From positions 1-10,044 of the forward strand of contig QHPN01000260.1 of assembly GCA_003219115.1 (NCBI GenBank): a stretch of DNA of 10,044 bases, given 5' to 3'. This document shows positions 1 to 5,918 of this stretch, piece after piece. The translations under genes and the position numbers were made by a program. Source of the DNA: Verrucomicrobiota bacterium (lineage in GTDB: Bacteria; Verrucomicrobiota; Verrucomicrobiia; Chthoniobacterales; UBA10450). How positions within the stretch are numbered: position 1 is the first letter of the stretch; every line of letters starts with the position of its first letter. The notes beneath the pieces are model-generated. The model did not search any database. It was not told where the DNA came from and saw only the letters and a program-made list of their open reading frames with translations.

Positions 1-571
1 CGTGCAGGCGCATTCGCGGGCCGTAGGTATTAAAAATGCGCACAATTTTGGTATCGACCTCGTGATAACGGTGATAGGCCATGGTCATCGCTTCGGCGAA
101 ACGTTTGGCCTCGTCGTAAACGCCGCGCGGGCCGATCGGGTTCACGTTGCCCCAATAATCTTCTTTCTGCGGATGGACCAAGGGGTCGCCGTAGCATTCC
201 GAGGTCGAGGCCAGAACGAACGTCGCCTTTTTGTCCTTGGCCAGGCCGAGGGTGTTGTGGGTCCCAAGCGCTCCCACTTTCAAAGTCGGGATCGGCAGCT
301 CGAGATAATCGATGGGACTGGCCGGAGAGGCGAAATGGAAGACGAAATCGATCTTTTGCTCGGGTAGGAAAATGAAGTTCGAAACGTTGTGGCGAATGAA
401 ATGATAATTTTCGTTGCCCGCCAGATGACCGATGTTCGCAACGTTCCCAGTCACCAGATTGTCGATGGCAATGACGCGGTGTCCTTCGGCCAACAGGCGA
501 TCGGTCAAGTGCGACCCAAGAAAACCGGCACCGCCAGTTACCACCGAAACGGGCTTAGCAGAGGGAGACAT
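1..571 (-). CDS. UDP-glucuronate decarboxylase-like NAD-dependent epimerase (partial, N-terminal 190 aa)
   Basis: This is an extended short-chain dehydrogenase/reductase, most like UDP-glucuronate decarboxylase (UXS), which makes UDP-xylose from UDP-glucuronate for polysaccharide synthesis in the cytoplasm. Reading down from the ATG at 571 the frame stays open to the window edge. It shows the Rossmann motif TGGAGFLGSH (residues 12-21), an acidic residue after the second strand (AIDNL, 35-39), STSECYGDP (122-130) and the catalytic pair YDEAK (Y152, K156). The stretches VHPQKEDYWGNVNPIGPRG and RIFNTYGPRM are strongly typical of UXS. About half of the roughly 310-aa family length is present; the C-terminus lies beyond position 1. 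No good Shine-Dalgarno sequence precedes the start. The gene is divergent from trpS across a repeat-bearing gap. A dTDP-glucose 4,6-dehydratase is a less likely alternative. Confidence 0.9.
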   Translation of the reverse strand, partial: MSPSAKPVSVVTGGAGFLGSHLTDRLLAEGHRVIAIDNLVTGNVANIGHLAGNENYHFIRHNVSNFIFLPEQKIDFVFHFASPASPIDYLELPIPTLKVGALGTHNTLGLAKDKKATFVLASTSECYGDPLVHPQKEDYWGNVNPIGPRGVYDEAKRFAEAMTMAYHRYHEVDTKIVRIFNTYGPRMRLH

Positions 572-638
572 GCTGGAGTGATCTTTCTAATTCAGGCTAC
601 CCTGGCTGACGAGCAATTTCCGCTTGCTTAAGAAAAAT

Positions 639-797
639 AAACCACGAGACACACGAAACGACACGAAAAGGGAATACATTGAAAATTCGAGGCGGAAAGA
701 TGTCCGCTAAACACGCCAAATAACGCCAAAGGAAATTCGCTTTGTTTTTTAATGTGTTCCGTGGACCAGTTTTAGCGGCTTTTAGCGTATTTGGCAG
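639..797. repeat. Intergenic repeat with CGCTAAA/CGCCAAA and CACGAAA units, abutting trpS
   Basis: The 226-base gap between the epimerase gene and trpS is mostly low-complexity repeat. Bases 639-671 carry a run of ACACGAAA-like units. Bases 701-733 carry CCGCTAAACACGCC followed by AACGCCAAAGG. Bases 765-797 carry the reverse-oriented counterpart (TTTTAGCGGCTTTTAGCG, then ATTTGGCAG). The two outer arms face each other, forming an imperfect inverted repeat of the same type as the one at 2161-2236. The right arm ends directly at the trpS ATG, so it forms the whole leader next to the start codon and leaves no Shine-Dalgarno sequence. No open frame of coding character or convincing promoter was seen here. 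Confidence 0.65.
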
Positions 798-1784
798 ATG
801 AAAAGAAACGTGCGCATTCTTTCCGGCATTCAACCGACCGGCATTCTTCACATTGGCAACTACTTCGGCATGATGCGGCCGGCGATCGCGCTCCAGGATG
901 AAGGCGAAGCGCTCTACTTTATCGCCGATTATCACGCGCTCACCAGCCTGCGCGATCCCCTCGCCTTGCGCGAAAATAGCCGGCGCGTGGCCCTCGATTT
1001 CCTCGCTTGCGGATTGAATCCGGACAAGGCCGCGCTCTTCCGGCAAAGCGATGTGCCACAAGTCACCGAGCTAGCTTGGATTCTTTCGACCGTAACCCCG
1101 GTGTCACGACTTGAACTCGCGCATTCTTACAAGGATAAGATCGCGCGTGGCGCAACAGCGGCCGCCGGCCTGTTTACTTACCCGGTTTTGATGGCAGCCG
1201 ATATTCTGATTTACGACAGCGATATCGTCCCGGTGGGGAAGGATCAAAAGCAACACCTCGAAATCGCCCGCGATATCGCTACGCGCATTAACGAAACATT
1301 TGGGTCCATGCGGGAAGGGCAGGTCTTGAATTTGCCGGAAGCACGGATTCAGGCGCAAACAGAAGTTGTTCCCGGGATCGATGGTCAAAAAATGAGCAAG
1401 AGCTACGGCAACACTATCGATATTTTTGGAGACGAAAAAGAAATGCGCAAACGGGTGATGAGCATCGTGACCGATTCAACGCCGGTAGAGGCGCCCAAGG
1501 ATCCGGACACGTCGACCATTGTGCAACTTTACGCGCTGGTCGCTTCCAAAGAGGAGGTCGAAGAGATGCGGGAGCAGTTTAGAAAAGGCGGCTGTGGCTA
1601 CGGCGATTTCAAAAAGCAGTTGTTCGAAAAACTGTGGGATTATTTCGCGCCGATGCGGAAACGGCGTGACGAAATCCTGCGGCACCAGGATTACATCGAG
1701 AGCGTCCTCGCCCAGGGCGCCGGACGTGCAAACTCGATCGCGGACGGAGTGATGAAACGCGTGCGAAAAGCGGTCGGTCTGTAG
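798..1784 (+). CDS. trpS: Tryptophan--tRNA ligase
   Basis: This class I aminoacyl-tRNA synthetase charges tRNA-Trp with tryptophan in the cytoplasm. At 328 aa it matches the usual bacterial length. The first signature, GILHIGNYFG, has HIGN at residues 18-21. YPVLMAADILIY (128-139) is the conserved helix of the tryptophan pocket, GKDQ and H153 follow (147-153), and the second signature KMSKS is at 198-202. The ATG at 798 puts the HIGH-type motif at the expected distance from the N-terminus, so the start is well supported even though the upstream sequence is repeat DNA without a Shine-Dalgarno motif. The stop codon TAG (1782-1784) lies inside the GTAG head of a palindromic repeat, so the last residues may have been reshaped by its insertion. 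Confidence 0.97.
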   Translation: MKRNVRILSGIQPTGILHIGNYFGMMRPAIALQDEGEALYFIADYHALTSLRDPLALRENSRRVALDFLACGLNPDKAALFRQSDVPQVTELAWILSTVTPVSRLELAHSYKDKIARGATAAAGLFTYPVLMAADILIYDSDIVPVGKDQKQHLEIARDIATRINETFGSMREGQVLNLPEARIQAQTEVVPGIDGQKMSKSYGNTIDIFGDEKEMRKRVMSIVTDSTPVEAPKDPDTSTIVQLYALVASKEEVEEMREQFRKGGCGYGDFKKQLFEKLWDYFAPMRKRRDEILRHQDYIESVLAQGAGRANSIADGVMKRVRKAVGL

Positions 1785-1858
1785 CGGCTCCGCCCGTCCG
1801 GCTCGGACTCTATGACCGCCGAAAATTTCAATCCCGGCGGTCATAGACCGCCGCTACA
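1780..1858. repeat. Head-to-head REP-like pair, family B (GTAG + CGGCGGTC hairpin)
   Basis: On the minus strand, 1858 to 1835 reads GTAG followed by CGGCGGTC-TAT-GACCGCCG, an 8-bp hairpin with a 3-base loop. GTAG ahead of a hairpin is the known layout of REP elements mobilised by RAYT proteins. A second, plus-strand copy begins with GTAG at 1781-1784 and ends with TCTATGACCGCCG (1809-1821), but its hairpin is interrupted by about 20 bases at 1789-1808. The inner arms 1809-1821 and 1835-1847 are perfect 13-bp inverted repeats around AAAATTTCAATCC. The element carries the trpS stop codon and the ATG at 1812 used here for the next gene. It has no T-tract, so it is not a classical intrinsic terminator. 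Confidence 0.75.
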
Positions 1859-2117
1859 GTTAGCAACCTTGCTGTTTCACGTTGTCCCAAATGCAAGGAC
1901 TGACGCGGTCGTCGGCAAGCACGGCGACGCCATCAAGATCAAATTGCGCGCGCCCGCGGTGGAAGGAAAAGCCAACGCAGCACTGATCGATTTCGTGGCG
2001 GCGCATTTGCAAATCTCAAAGCATGCAATTGTGCTGGAGCGCGGCCACAAATCGCGCGACAAAATTGTGCGCATTGAAGGCCTGGGCGGAGACGAGGTTC
2101 GCCGACGGTTGATGTAA
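1812..2117 (+). CDS. DUF167/YggU family small protein
   Basis: Residues 20-101 match the DUF167 (YggU) fold, a small alpha/beta protein of unknown function. The visible family pattern is VVPNARTDAVVG, then IKIKLRAPAVEGKANAALIDF (key part APAVEGKANAAL), and a C-terminal GHKSRDKIVRIEG segment. The first 17 or so residues (MTAENFNPGG to LQ) are simply the translation of the palindromic repeat at 1780-1858 and look unlike any DUF167 N-terminus. The native start may instead be TTG at 1869, giving 82 aa that begin at LLFHVVPNAR, as in normal family members. The gene follows trpS by 27 bases in the same direction and is probably co-transcribed. Family assignment is firm; the start is uncertain. Confidence 0.85.
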   Translation: MTAENFNPGGHRPPLQLATLLFHVVPNARTDAVVGKHGDAIKIKLRAPAVEGKANAALIDFVAAHLQISKHAIVLERGHKSRDKIVRIEGLGGDEVRRRLM

Positions 2118-2160
2118 ACCATCGGCCAGGTCGCAAACTAATTTCGCCTTGTGGAGAAGG

Positions 2161-2236
2161 ATCCGCTAGACACACGAAAGGACGCTAACGAAGGAAGATG
2201 CTCCGATTTTGGTGTCCTTTAGCGTCTTTAGCGGAT
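2161..2236. repeat. Inverted repeat with CGCTAAA units (MITE-like)
   Basis: The left arm 2161-2183 (ATCCGCTAGACACACGAAAGG and following) matches the reverse complement of the right arm 2214-2236 (ATCCGCTAAAGACGCTAAAGG and following) at 19 of 23 positions by hand alignment, around an interior of about 30 bases. Both arms use CGCTAAA/ACGAAA units like those at 639-797, so this is a second copy of the same dispersed family. It lies between the convergent DUF167 gene and lipoprotein gene, where it could serve as a bidirectional transcript end; that is inference. No transposase is encoded in it. Confidence 0.7.
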
Positions 2237-2284
2237 GAAAACTGGCTGGCTAACGCTTCGCCGTTCGCCTGGCTCGGCCGAAAT

Positions 2285-2812
2285 CTACCTCGCCAGTTTC
2301 TTCGCTTCCTCGGCGATTTTTTCGGCGGCGCCGTTCATGAACATGGTCGGGTTCTGGGCCGCTGCGAGCCCGCCGCCAAGGGCCCAACTATTTTTGTCCA
2401 CCTTGATTGTACCGATCTGTCCGTCACCGCCGTTTCGAAAAGCCACGTTGGACTCGAAAAACGCACTGCCGGCGCCCATTCCGACAAACAAGCGAAGCGT
2501 CGAGTTTCCTTCCTCGAACTTGGTGATGTTGCCAGTAATGACCAGAGTGTTGGCATCCGGTTTACGATTACGGCCCACTGTCGAAAAAGCTCCAGTGTTG
2601 CGGATTTCTTCCGCAATTCGGTCCGGGAAATAGGTCTTGGCCATGGCGACCCCGGGCCCCGGTTCGGCCACACTGCTGGTAAAATCCTGCACCATTACTT
2701 TGGAAAACTTGCGCACCGAACTGAGATTCGTGGTTTGCAGCGGAGTAGTCGTTCCGCAGGCGGCGAGGAAAAGACAACAGAGCAAAGCAGAGATGTGAAG
2801 AGAAGGTTTCAT
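2285..2812 (-). CDS. DUF4410-type lipoprotein
   Basis: The 175-aa product begins with a lipoprotein signal peptide: KPSLH, a hydrophobic core ALLCCLFLAAC and a lipobox LAAC with the lipidated cysteine at residue 19. The mature part fits the DUF4410 family of small secreted or outer-membrane proteins, including VMVQDF near the start (39-44), YFPDRIAEEIRNTG (61-74), TLVITGNITKFEEGNSTLR, and the C-terminal AAEKIAEEAKKLA. The motif AMAKTYFPDRIA followed by a GxF(S/T)xV stretch resembles proteins that build an oligomeric envelope assembly, but no function is established. It is the last gene on the minus strand, 54 bases after the PIN-TRAM frame, and could be its distal operon member. The family call is from recognition without a search and is moderately sure. 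Confidence 0.75.
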   Translation of the reverse strand: MKPSLHISALLCCLFLAACGTTTPLQTTNLSSVRKFSKVMVQDFTSSVAEPGPGVAMAKTYFPDRIAEEIRNTGAFSTVGRNRKPDANTLVITGNITKFEEGNSTLRLFVGMGAGSAFFESNVAFRNGGDGQIGTIKVDKNSWALGGGLAAAQNPTMFMNGAAEKIAEEAKKLAR

Positions 2813-2866
2813 AATTGGCGGGTGAGCTGACCCGCTCGAGGACGCAATGTCGAGCGAATTAATTTC

Positions 2867-3466
2867 TCAGGCGCTGATTACGGCGGGTGGTTTCAGTTCA
2901 CCAAAGATCAGCCGACCGCCTGCAGTTAGCAGCGTACTCGAGACCACAATCTTCACTGTCTTTCCAATCAATGAGCGGGCGTGATTGATCACGATCATGG
3001 TCCCATCCGGCAGGTATCCCACGGCTTGGTGCGGATCGCGTCCTTCCTTGATCAGATGCAATTCCATTTCGTCGCCTGCCAGAACGACCGGCCGCAGGGC
3101 GTGCGCCAGATCATTCAAGTTCAACGTGGTGACCTGTTGCAAACGCGCCACCTGACACAGTGAATTATCATTGGTGAGGAGCCGCGCCTGCAACACCTTG
3201 GCCGCGCGCACGAGGCGTTCATCGACCGAGCCCTCGCTCGATTCACTCTCATGAATCGTTAGCTCGATCTCTTTCGACCGTTGCAATTGATTCAAAATCT
3301 CGAGCCCGCGCCGGCCACGCTCGCGTTTGACCGGTTCGCGCGAATCCGCCAGCGCCTGCAATTCCGTCAGAACAAAGCGCGGCACGATCAGGGCGCGACT
3401 GAGAAAACCGGTGGAACACAATTCCGCGATGCGTCCGTCGATGATGGCGCTGGTATCCACCACCAC
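2867..3466 (-). CDS. YacL-like PIN-TRAM protein, C-terminal part (frameshifted from 3388-3879)
   Basis: This 199-aa frame encodes a PIN nuclease domain (residues 1 to about 125) and a TRAM RNA-binding domain (about 131-190). The PIN acidic residues are visible: D4 in VVDTSAIIDGRI, E35 in VLTELQALADS, D82 in VDERLV and D100 in TNDNSL. The TRAM part is GDEMELHLIKEGRDPHQAVG, then YLPDGTMIVINHA. These features match YacL-type proteins, which carry four membrane helices in front of PIN-TRAM. Those helices are encoded immediately upstream in the other frame. The apparent start is GTG at 3466, inside the first PIN strand. A true start there is unlikely, because in-frame sequence upstream (RART) still reads as protein before a TGA. 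Most likely this is the second half of a broken gene; an independently translated protein is possible. Confidence 0.85.
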   Translation of the reverse strand: MVVDTSAIIDGRIAELCSTGFLSRALIVPRFVLTELQALADSREPVKRERGRRGLEILNQLQRSKEIELTIHESESSEGSVDERLVRAAKVLQARLLTNDNSLCQVARLQQVTTLNLNDLAHALRPVVLAGDEMELHLIKEGRDPHQAVGYLPDGTMIVINHARSLIGKTVKIVVSSTLLTAGGRLIFGELKPPAVISA

Positions 3467-3879
3467 GGTTCGGGCTCGGAGCCTTCACGTGTAAAACGGA
3501 CGTAGGGAATGATGAGCGAGAATTCATCGCGATTACTTCGCATCGCCAGCATCATTCCGAAGTAAGCGAAGATCACGTAAATCACCAGACGGACCCACCA
3601 CTGGGTTTCGTCGGGTTGATACCGTAAAATCTGAGAGGCGCTCAGCAGATTCGCGAAGATGAGACCGAGCAACAGACCAAAGGTGGCCGAAGAGAAAGCC
3701 CGCAGGGTGATTCCCTTGAGAAGTCTGTCTAACAGGACAACACAGAGTCCCAGCACCGCCCCGAAAAGGAGACCGGGAATAAGGCTATCGAACAGCTCAC
3801 TGGAGACTAACGCGCCTATGACCCCGCAGGTGGTCACAAACAGGACCCGCAGAAGGTTAACAGTAGAAAGCGGTGTCAT
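3388..3879 (-). CDS. YacL-like membrane protein, N-terminal part (frameshifted into 2867-3466)
   Basis: The first 136 residues form the membrane part of a YacL-type PIN-TRAM protein, with four hydrophobic helices at about 8-28, 33-51, 64-84 and 95-113. They are followed by the conserved linker LAMRSNRDEFSLIIPYVRF. From about residue 137 (EPWWWIPAPSS...) the frame reads the PIN region out of frame and stops at 3388. One extra base in the C-run at 3472-3474 (CCC to CCCC on the coding strand) would give SEPRTVVVDTSAIIDG and a continuous protein of about 337 aa, normal for the family. The ATG at 3879 is 3 bases past the mlaD stop, so translation is probably coupled to mlaD. The defect may be a real mutation or an assembly error. 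Confidence 0.85.
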   Translation of the reverse strand: MTPLSTVNLLRVLFVTTCGVIGALVSSELFDSLIPGLLFGAVLGLCVVLLDRLLKGITLRAFSSATFGLLLGLIFANLLSASQILRYQPDETQWWVRLVIYVIFAYFGMMLAMRSNRDEFSLIIPYVRFTREGSEPEPWWWIPAPSSTDASRNCVPPVFSVAP

Positions 3880-3882
3880 ATC

Positions 3883-4779
3883 TCAGGGAGAACTCCGCCG
3901 CTTCGCCGGTGAGGGCGAAGGTGCCGCCTTGGCCGCGGAATCACGATAAAAGAGGACGCCGTGTGCACGTAGGTTTGCCACCAACGCACGCATATCGCGG
4001 GCCATATCGGAATCCTTTATCAGGCTGGCAAGCAATCCGTTTCCATTGGTCGCCTCCCGCATCAACTGTGTAGCCGCCGAAAAAGTCTTGCGCGCCTCGC
4101 TGATTGTGCCCTGCAAATCATCCGCATCTTTTTTTGCCGACGTCATCGCGGCATCGGCTTTTTCAACGACGCCATCCAGCTTTTTGGAGGATTGCGCGAG
4201 CGCATTGGTGGTCTCGTTCAAATGATCGATGCTCGTCCGCAAATTGTAGAGCGTCTCCGGCGACAAGGCTTCTGTATTCAGGCGCGTGAACGTGTTGTTG
4301 ATGTTTTGCACGGTGCCGCGCAAATCGTCGATCAATTGGTTCCCTGCATGCGTCAGGTCATCCAATCCAGTGGGACGCGCGCCATCCACGACAGAATTTT
4401 TCCCCAAATACTCAGTTACTGGACCAGGCGGCGCGATCACATTGACGAATCGGTCGCCCAGCAATCCCGAACTTCCCACCGTAAGCTGACTGCCCTTCGC
4501 AATCTTAACGTAATCGTAAATGCGGAGCGGAACCGCCACCCCTTCCCCTTCCGGCAACAGCCGCGGTCCACCCCCCACCCGGCCAATTCTCGCGCCACTG
4601 AGCAAGACATCCGAGCCCTTGAGCAAACCGCTGGCGTCTTTGAAACGCACCGTCAGATCGTAATACGTTTTGAAGCCTTCGCCGAGGCGGCCAAACTTGA
4701 CCACGAATCCAGCGATCACGGCGAGACCGATGGCCACGAAAACGCCAACTTTGAGCTCGAGCGTCCGATCCCGATTCAT
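3883..4779 (-). CDS. mlaD: MlaD family (MCE domain) lipid-transport protein
   Basis: This is the periplasmic lipid-binding component of the MlaE/F ABC lipid transporter. The 298-aa protein has a short cytoplasmic N-terminus (MNRDRTLELKVG), one membrane helix (about 11-28, VGVFVAIGLAVIAGFVVKFG) and an MCE domain at about 37-117. The MCE domain shows DLTVRFKDASGLLKGSDVLL, GARIGRVGG and GSSGLLGDRFVNV. A long alpha-helical tail with heptad-like character follows (about 140-270), ending in RDMRALVANLRAHGVLFYRD and a Ser/Pro/Lys-rich tip. MCE proteins assemble as hexamers around a hydrophobic channel, so the helical tail may form a barrel or needle; that is family knowledge, not visible here. It follows mlaF across a 232-base gap filled by a repeat, and the next gene begins 3 bases after it. 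Confidence 0.92.
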   Translation of the reverse strand: MNRDRTLELKVGVFVAIGLAVIAGFVVKFGRLGEGFKTYYDLTVRFKDASGLLKGSDVLLSGARIGRVGGGPRLLPEGEGVAVPLRIYDYVKIAKGSQLTVGSSGLLGDRFVNVIAPPGPVTEYLGKNSVVDGARPTGLDDLTHAGNQLIDDLRGTVQNINNTFTRLNTEALSPETLYNLRTSIDHLNETTNALAQSSKKLDGVVEKADAAMTSAKKDADDLQGTISEARKTFSAATQLMREATNGNGLLASLIKDSDMARDMRALVANLRAHGVLFYRDSAAKAAPSPSPAKRRSSP

Positions 4780-4852
4780 TTACCCAGGAGCATTCGCTAA
4801 ATTCCGATCTTAGCCAGCGCGATCTTCCGCGTGCGGTCATACTATTACGCCC

Positions 4853-4999
4853 CGCGGATTGTCATCCCGAGCGCAAGCGAGGGACCTCACCCAAGGTCCG
4901 GGATCACACAAGCTAGCTTGGACGGTCACGCTCTACCCGTGGGATCCCTCAGTCCGAGCCGGACGGGCGTTGTCTACGCGGTTCGGGATGACAACCGCG
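4853..4999. repeat. Palindromic repeat element with GTCATCCCGA ends, between mlaF and mlaD
   Basis: The left end CGCGGATTGTCATCCCGA (4853-4870) and the reverse complement of the right end, CGCGGTTGTCATCCCGA (4983-4999), agree apart from one extra base. This makes a roughly 147-bp element with terminal inverted repeats. Its interior holds GAGCGCAAGCGAGGGACCTCA, a CAAGCTAGCTTG palindrome, GGGATCCCTC and the 19-base module 4951-4969 that recurs inverted at 1791-1809. A shorter relative is at 9175-9268. It fills most of the 232-base gap between mlaF (stop at 5012) and mlaD (start at 4779). It could fold strongly in the operon transcript and alter the ratio of the two products; that effect is inference. 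Confidence 0.75.
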
Positions 5000-5011
5000 C
5001 GGCTTGCGACC

Positions 5012-5797
5012 TTAGTGCGCCGCCGCTTCGGAGCGGCCCAGCAGGAAATCCTGGATGATCGGATCGTCGCATCGTTGCAACTCCGCAGGCGTGCCATCGA
5101 AATAGACCCGTCCTTCGTGGAGGTAGGCAACGCGATCGCCAACATGCATCGCGCTTTTCATGTCGTGTGTCACGACAATGCTCGTCATCTGAAATCGCTC
5201 CTGCAGACGGCGAATGAAGCGATTGATGCTGTCGGACACCACCGGGTCTAGCCCCGAAGTTGGTTCGTCGTAAAGGACGCACGACGGTTGCCGAATAATG
5301 GCACGCGCGAGGCCGACGCGCTTACGCATTCCGCCACTCAGGCTTTCCGGCATCTTGGCGTTCTCGCCTTGCAGCTCCACCACCTCGAGCACTTCATTGA
5401 CACGCGCACGCACCCCCTTGACATCGCGCATACCGGCCTCGTGCAGTGGAAACGCGATATTCTCTTCCACCGTCATGGAGTCAAAGAGTGCGCCGCTTTG
5501 GAAAAGAATACCGACCTTTTGCCGGATACCAGTCAATTGCCGTTCGCTCATTCCGATAATGTTCTTGCCGGAAACCCAGATCTCGCCCGCATCCGGCTGC
5601 ATCAATCCGATGAGATGCTTGAGCAACACCGATTTGCCGCCACCGCTGCGTCCGATAATTACGAGCGTTGCACCCACTGCGACGTCCAAGTCTACTCCGC
5701 GCAAAATCTGCTGGTCGCCGATGGCTTTGGGCAAATCGCGCACCGCAATCATCGCGCCATTGGTCATTCCTGGCTGATCACTGATCGGCATCGTCAT
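5012..5797 (-). CDS. mlaF: MlaF family ABC transporter ATP-binding protein
   Basis: This cytoplasmic ATPase powers the MlaE permease. The 261-aa protein has Walker A GRSGGGKS (49-56), Q-loop Q100 in GILFQSGALFDSMTVEEN, signature LSGGMRKRV (153-161), Walker B VLYDE with catalytic E178, D-loop SGLDP and H-loop H211 in VVTHD. LSGGM and the QSGALFDSMTV stretch are typical of the MlaF branch. I chose ATG at 5797 because GAGGGAAA (5806-5813 on the minus strand) sits about 11 bases upstream. A TTG at 5815 would add six residues, and an ATG at 5767 is also possible. The gene is separated from mlaE by the RAYT/REP island and from mlaD by another repeat, yet the reading frame is intact. Confidence 0.95.
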   Translation of the reverse strand: MTMPISDQPGMTNGAMIAVRDLPKAIGDQQILRGVDLDVAVGATLVIIGRSGGGKSVLLKHLIGLMQPDAGEIWVSGKNIIGMSERQLTGIRQKVGILFQSGALFDSMTVEENIAFPLHEAGMRDVKGVRARVNEVLEVVELQGENAKMPESLSGGMRKRVGLARAIIRQPSCVLYDEPTSGLDPVVSDSINRFIRRLQERFQMTSIVVTHDMKSAMHVGDRVAYLHEGRVYFDGTPAELQRCDDPIIQDFLLGRSEAAAH

Positions 5798-5805
5798 CGC
5801 CAATC

Positions 5806-5813
5806 TTTCCCTC
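5806..5813 (-). promoter_or_regulatory. Ribosome binding site of mlaF
   Basis: GAGGGAAA on the minus strand lies about 11 bases ahead of the ATG at 5797 and overlaps the possible TTG start at 5815. It is one of the few recognisable Shine-Dalgarno sequences in this window and favours the ATG start. Because the RAYT island lies upstream, this site lets mlaF be translated without coupling to mlaE. Confidence 0.5.
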
Positions 5814-5875
5814 AACCGTCAAGCCTTCAACTGACCACTGCTTTGTAACTGCGCCCCAGCATAGCTCCGCCGGCA

Positions 5876-5914
5876 TTGTAGCTGCCGCCGTCACCGGCGA
5901 CAGAATCCTTTCTC
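5876..5914 (+). repeat. Single REP element, family A, downstream of the RAYT gene
   Basis: GTAG (5878-5881) is followed by CTGCCGCCG, a four-base loop TCAC and CGGCGACAG (5882-5903), a 9-bp stem with one mismatch, then a pyrimidine-rich tail AATCCTTTCTC. GTAG plus hairpin plus tail is the standard REP architecture. The sequence aligns closely with the REPs at 6123-6195 and 6479-6552. It ends a few bases before the 3' end of the RAYT gene and lies in the leader of mlaF. Confidence 0.8.
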
Positions 5915-5918
5915 CCCT

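Noticed and set aside
639..797. CRISPR-like array because of short repeated units.
   Set aside because: Units are 7-9 bases, imperfect and arranged as facing arms, without uniform spacers or cas genes.
1809..1847. Intrinsic terminator for trpS.
   Set aside because: The hairpin is strong but no T-tract follows, and the next gene in the same direction starts in or just after it.
2198..2830. A 210-aa plus-strand open frame opposite the DUF4410-type lipoprotein.
   Set aside because: It is a shadow in GC-rich DNA. The minus strand has a signal peptide, lipobox and family-like sequence.
3440..3500. Programmed -1 ribosomal frameshifting in the YacL-like gene.
   Set aside because: No X XXY YYZ slippery heptamer is present in the overlap, and frameshifting is not known for this family; a one-base indel in a C-run is simpler.
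4192..5848. Long plus-strand open frames opposite mlaD and mlaF.
   Set aside because: No recognisable motifs; the minus strand encodes unmistakable MCE and ABC ATPase proteins.
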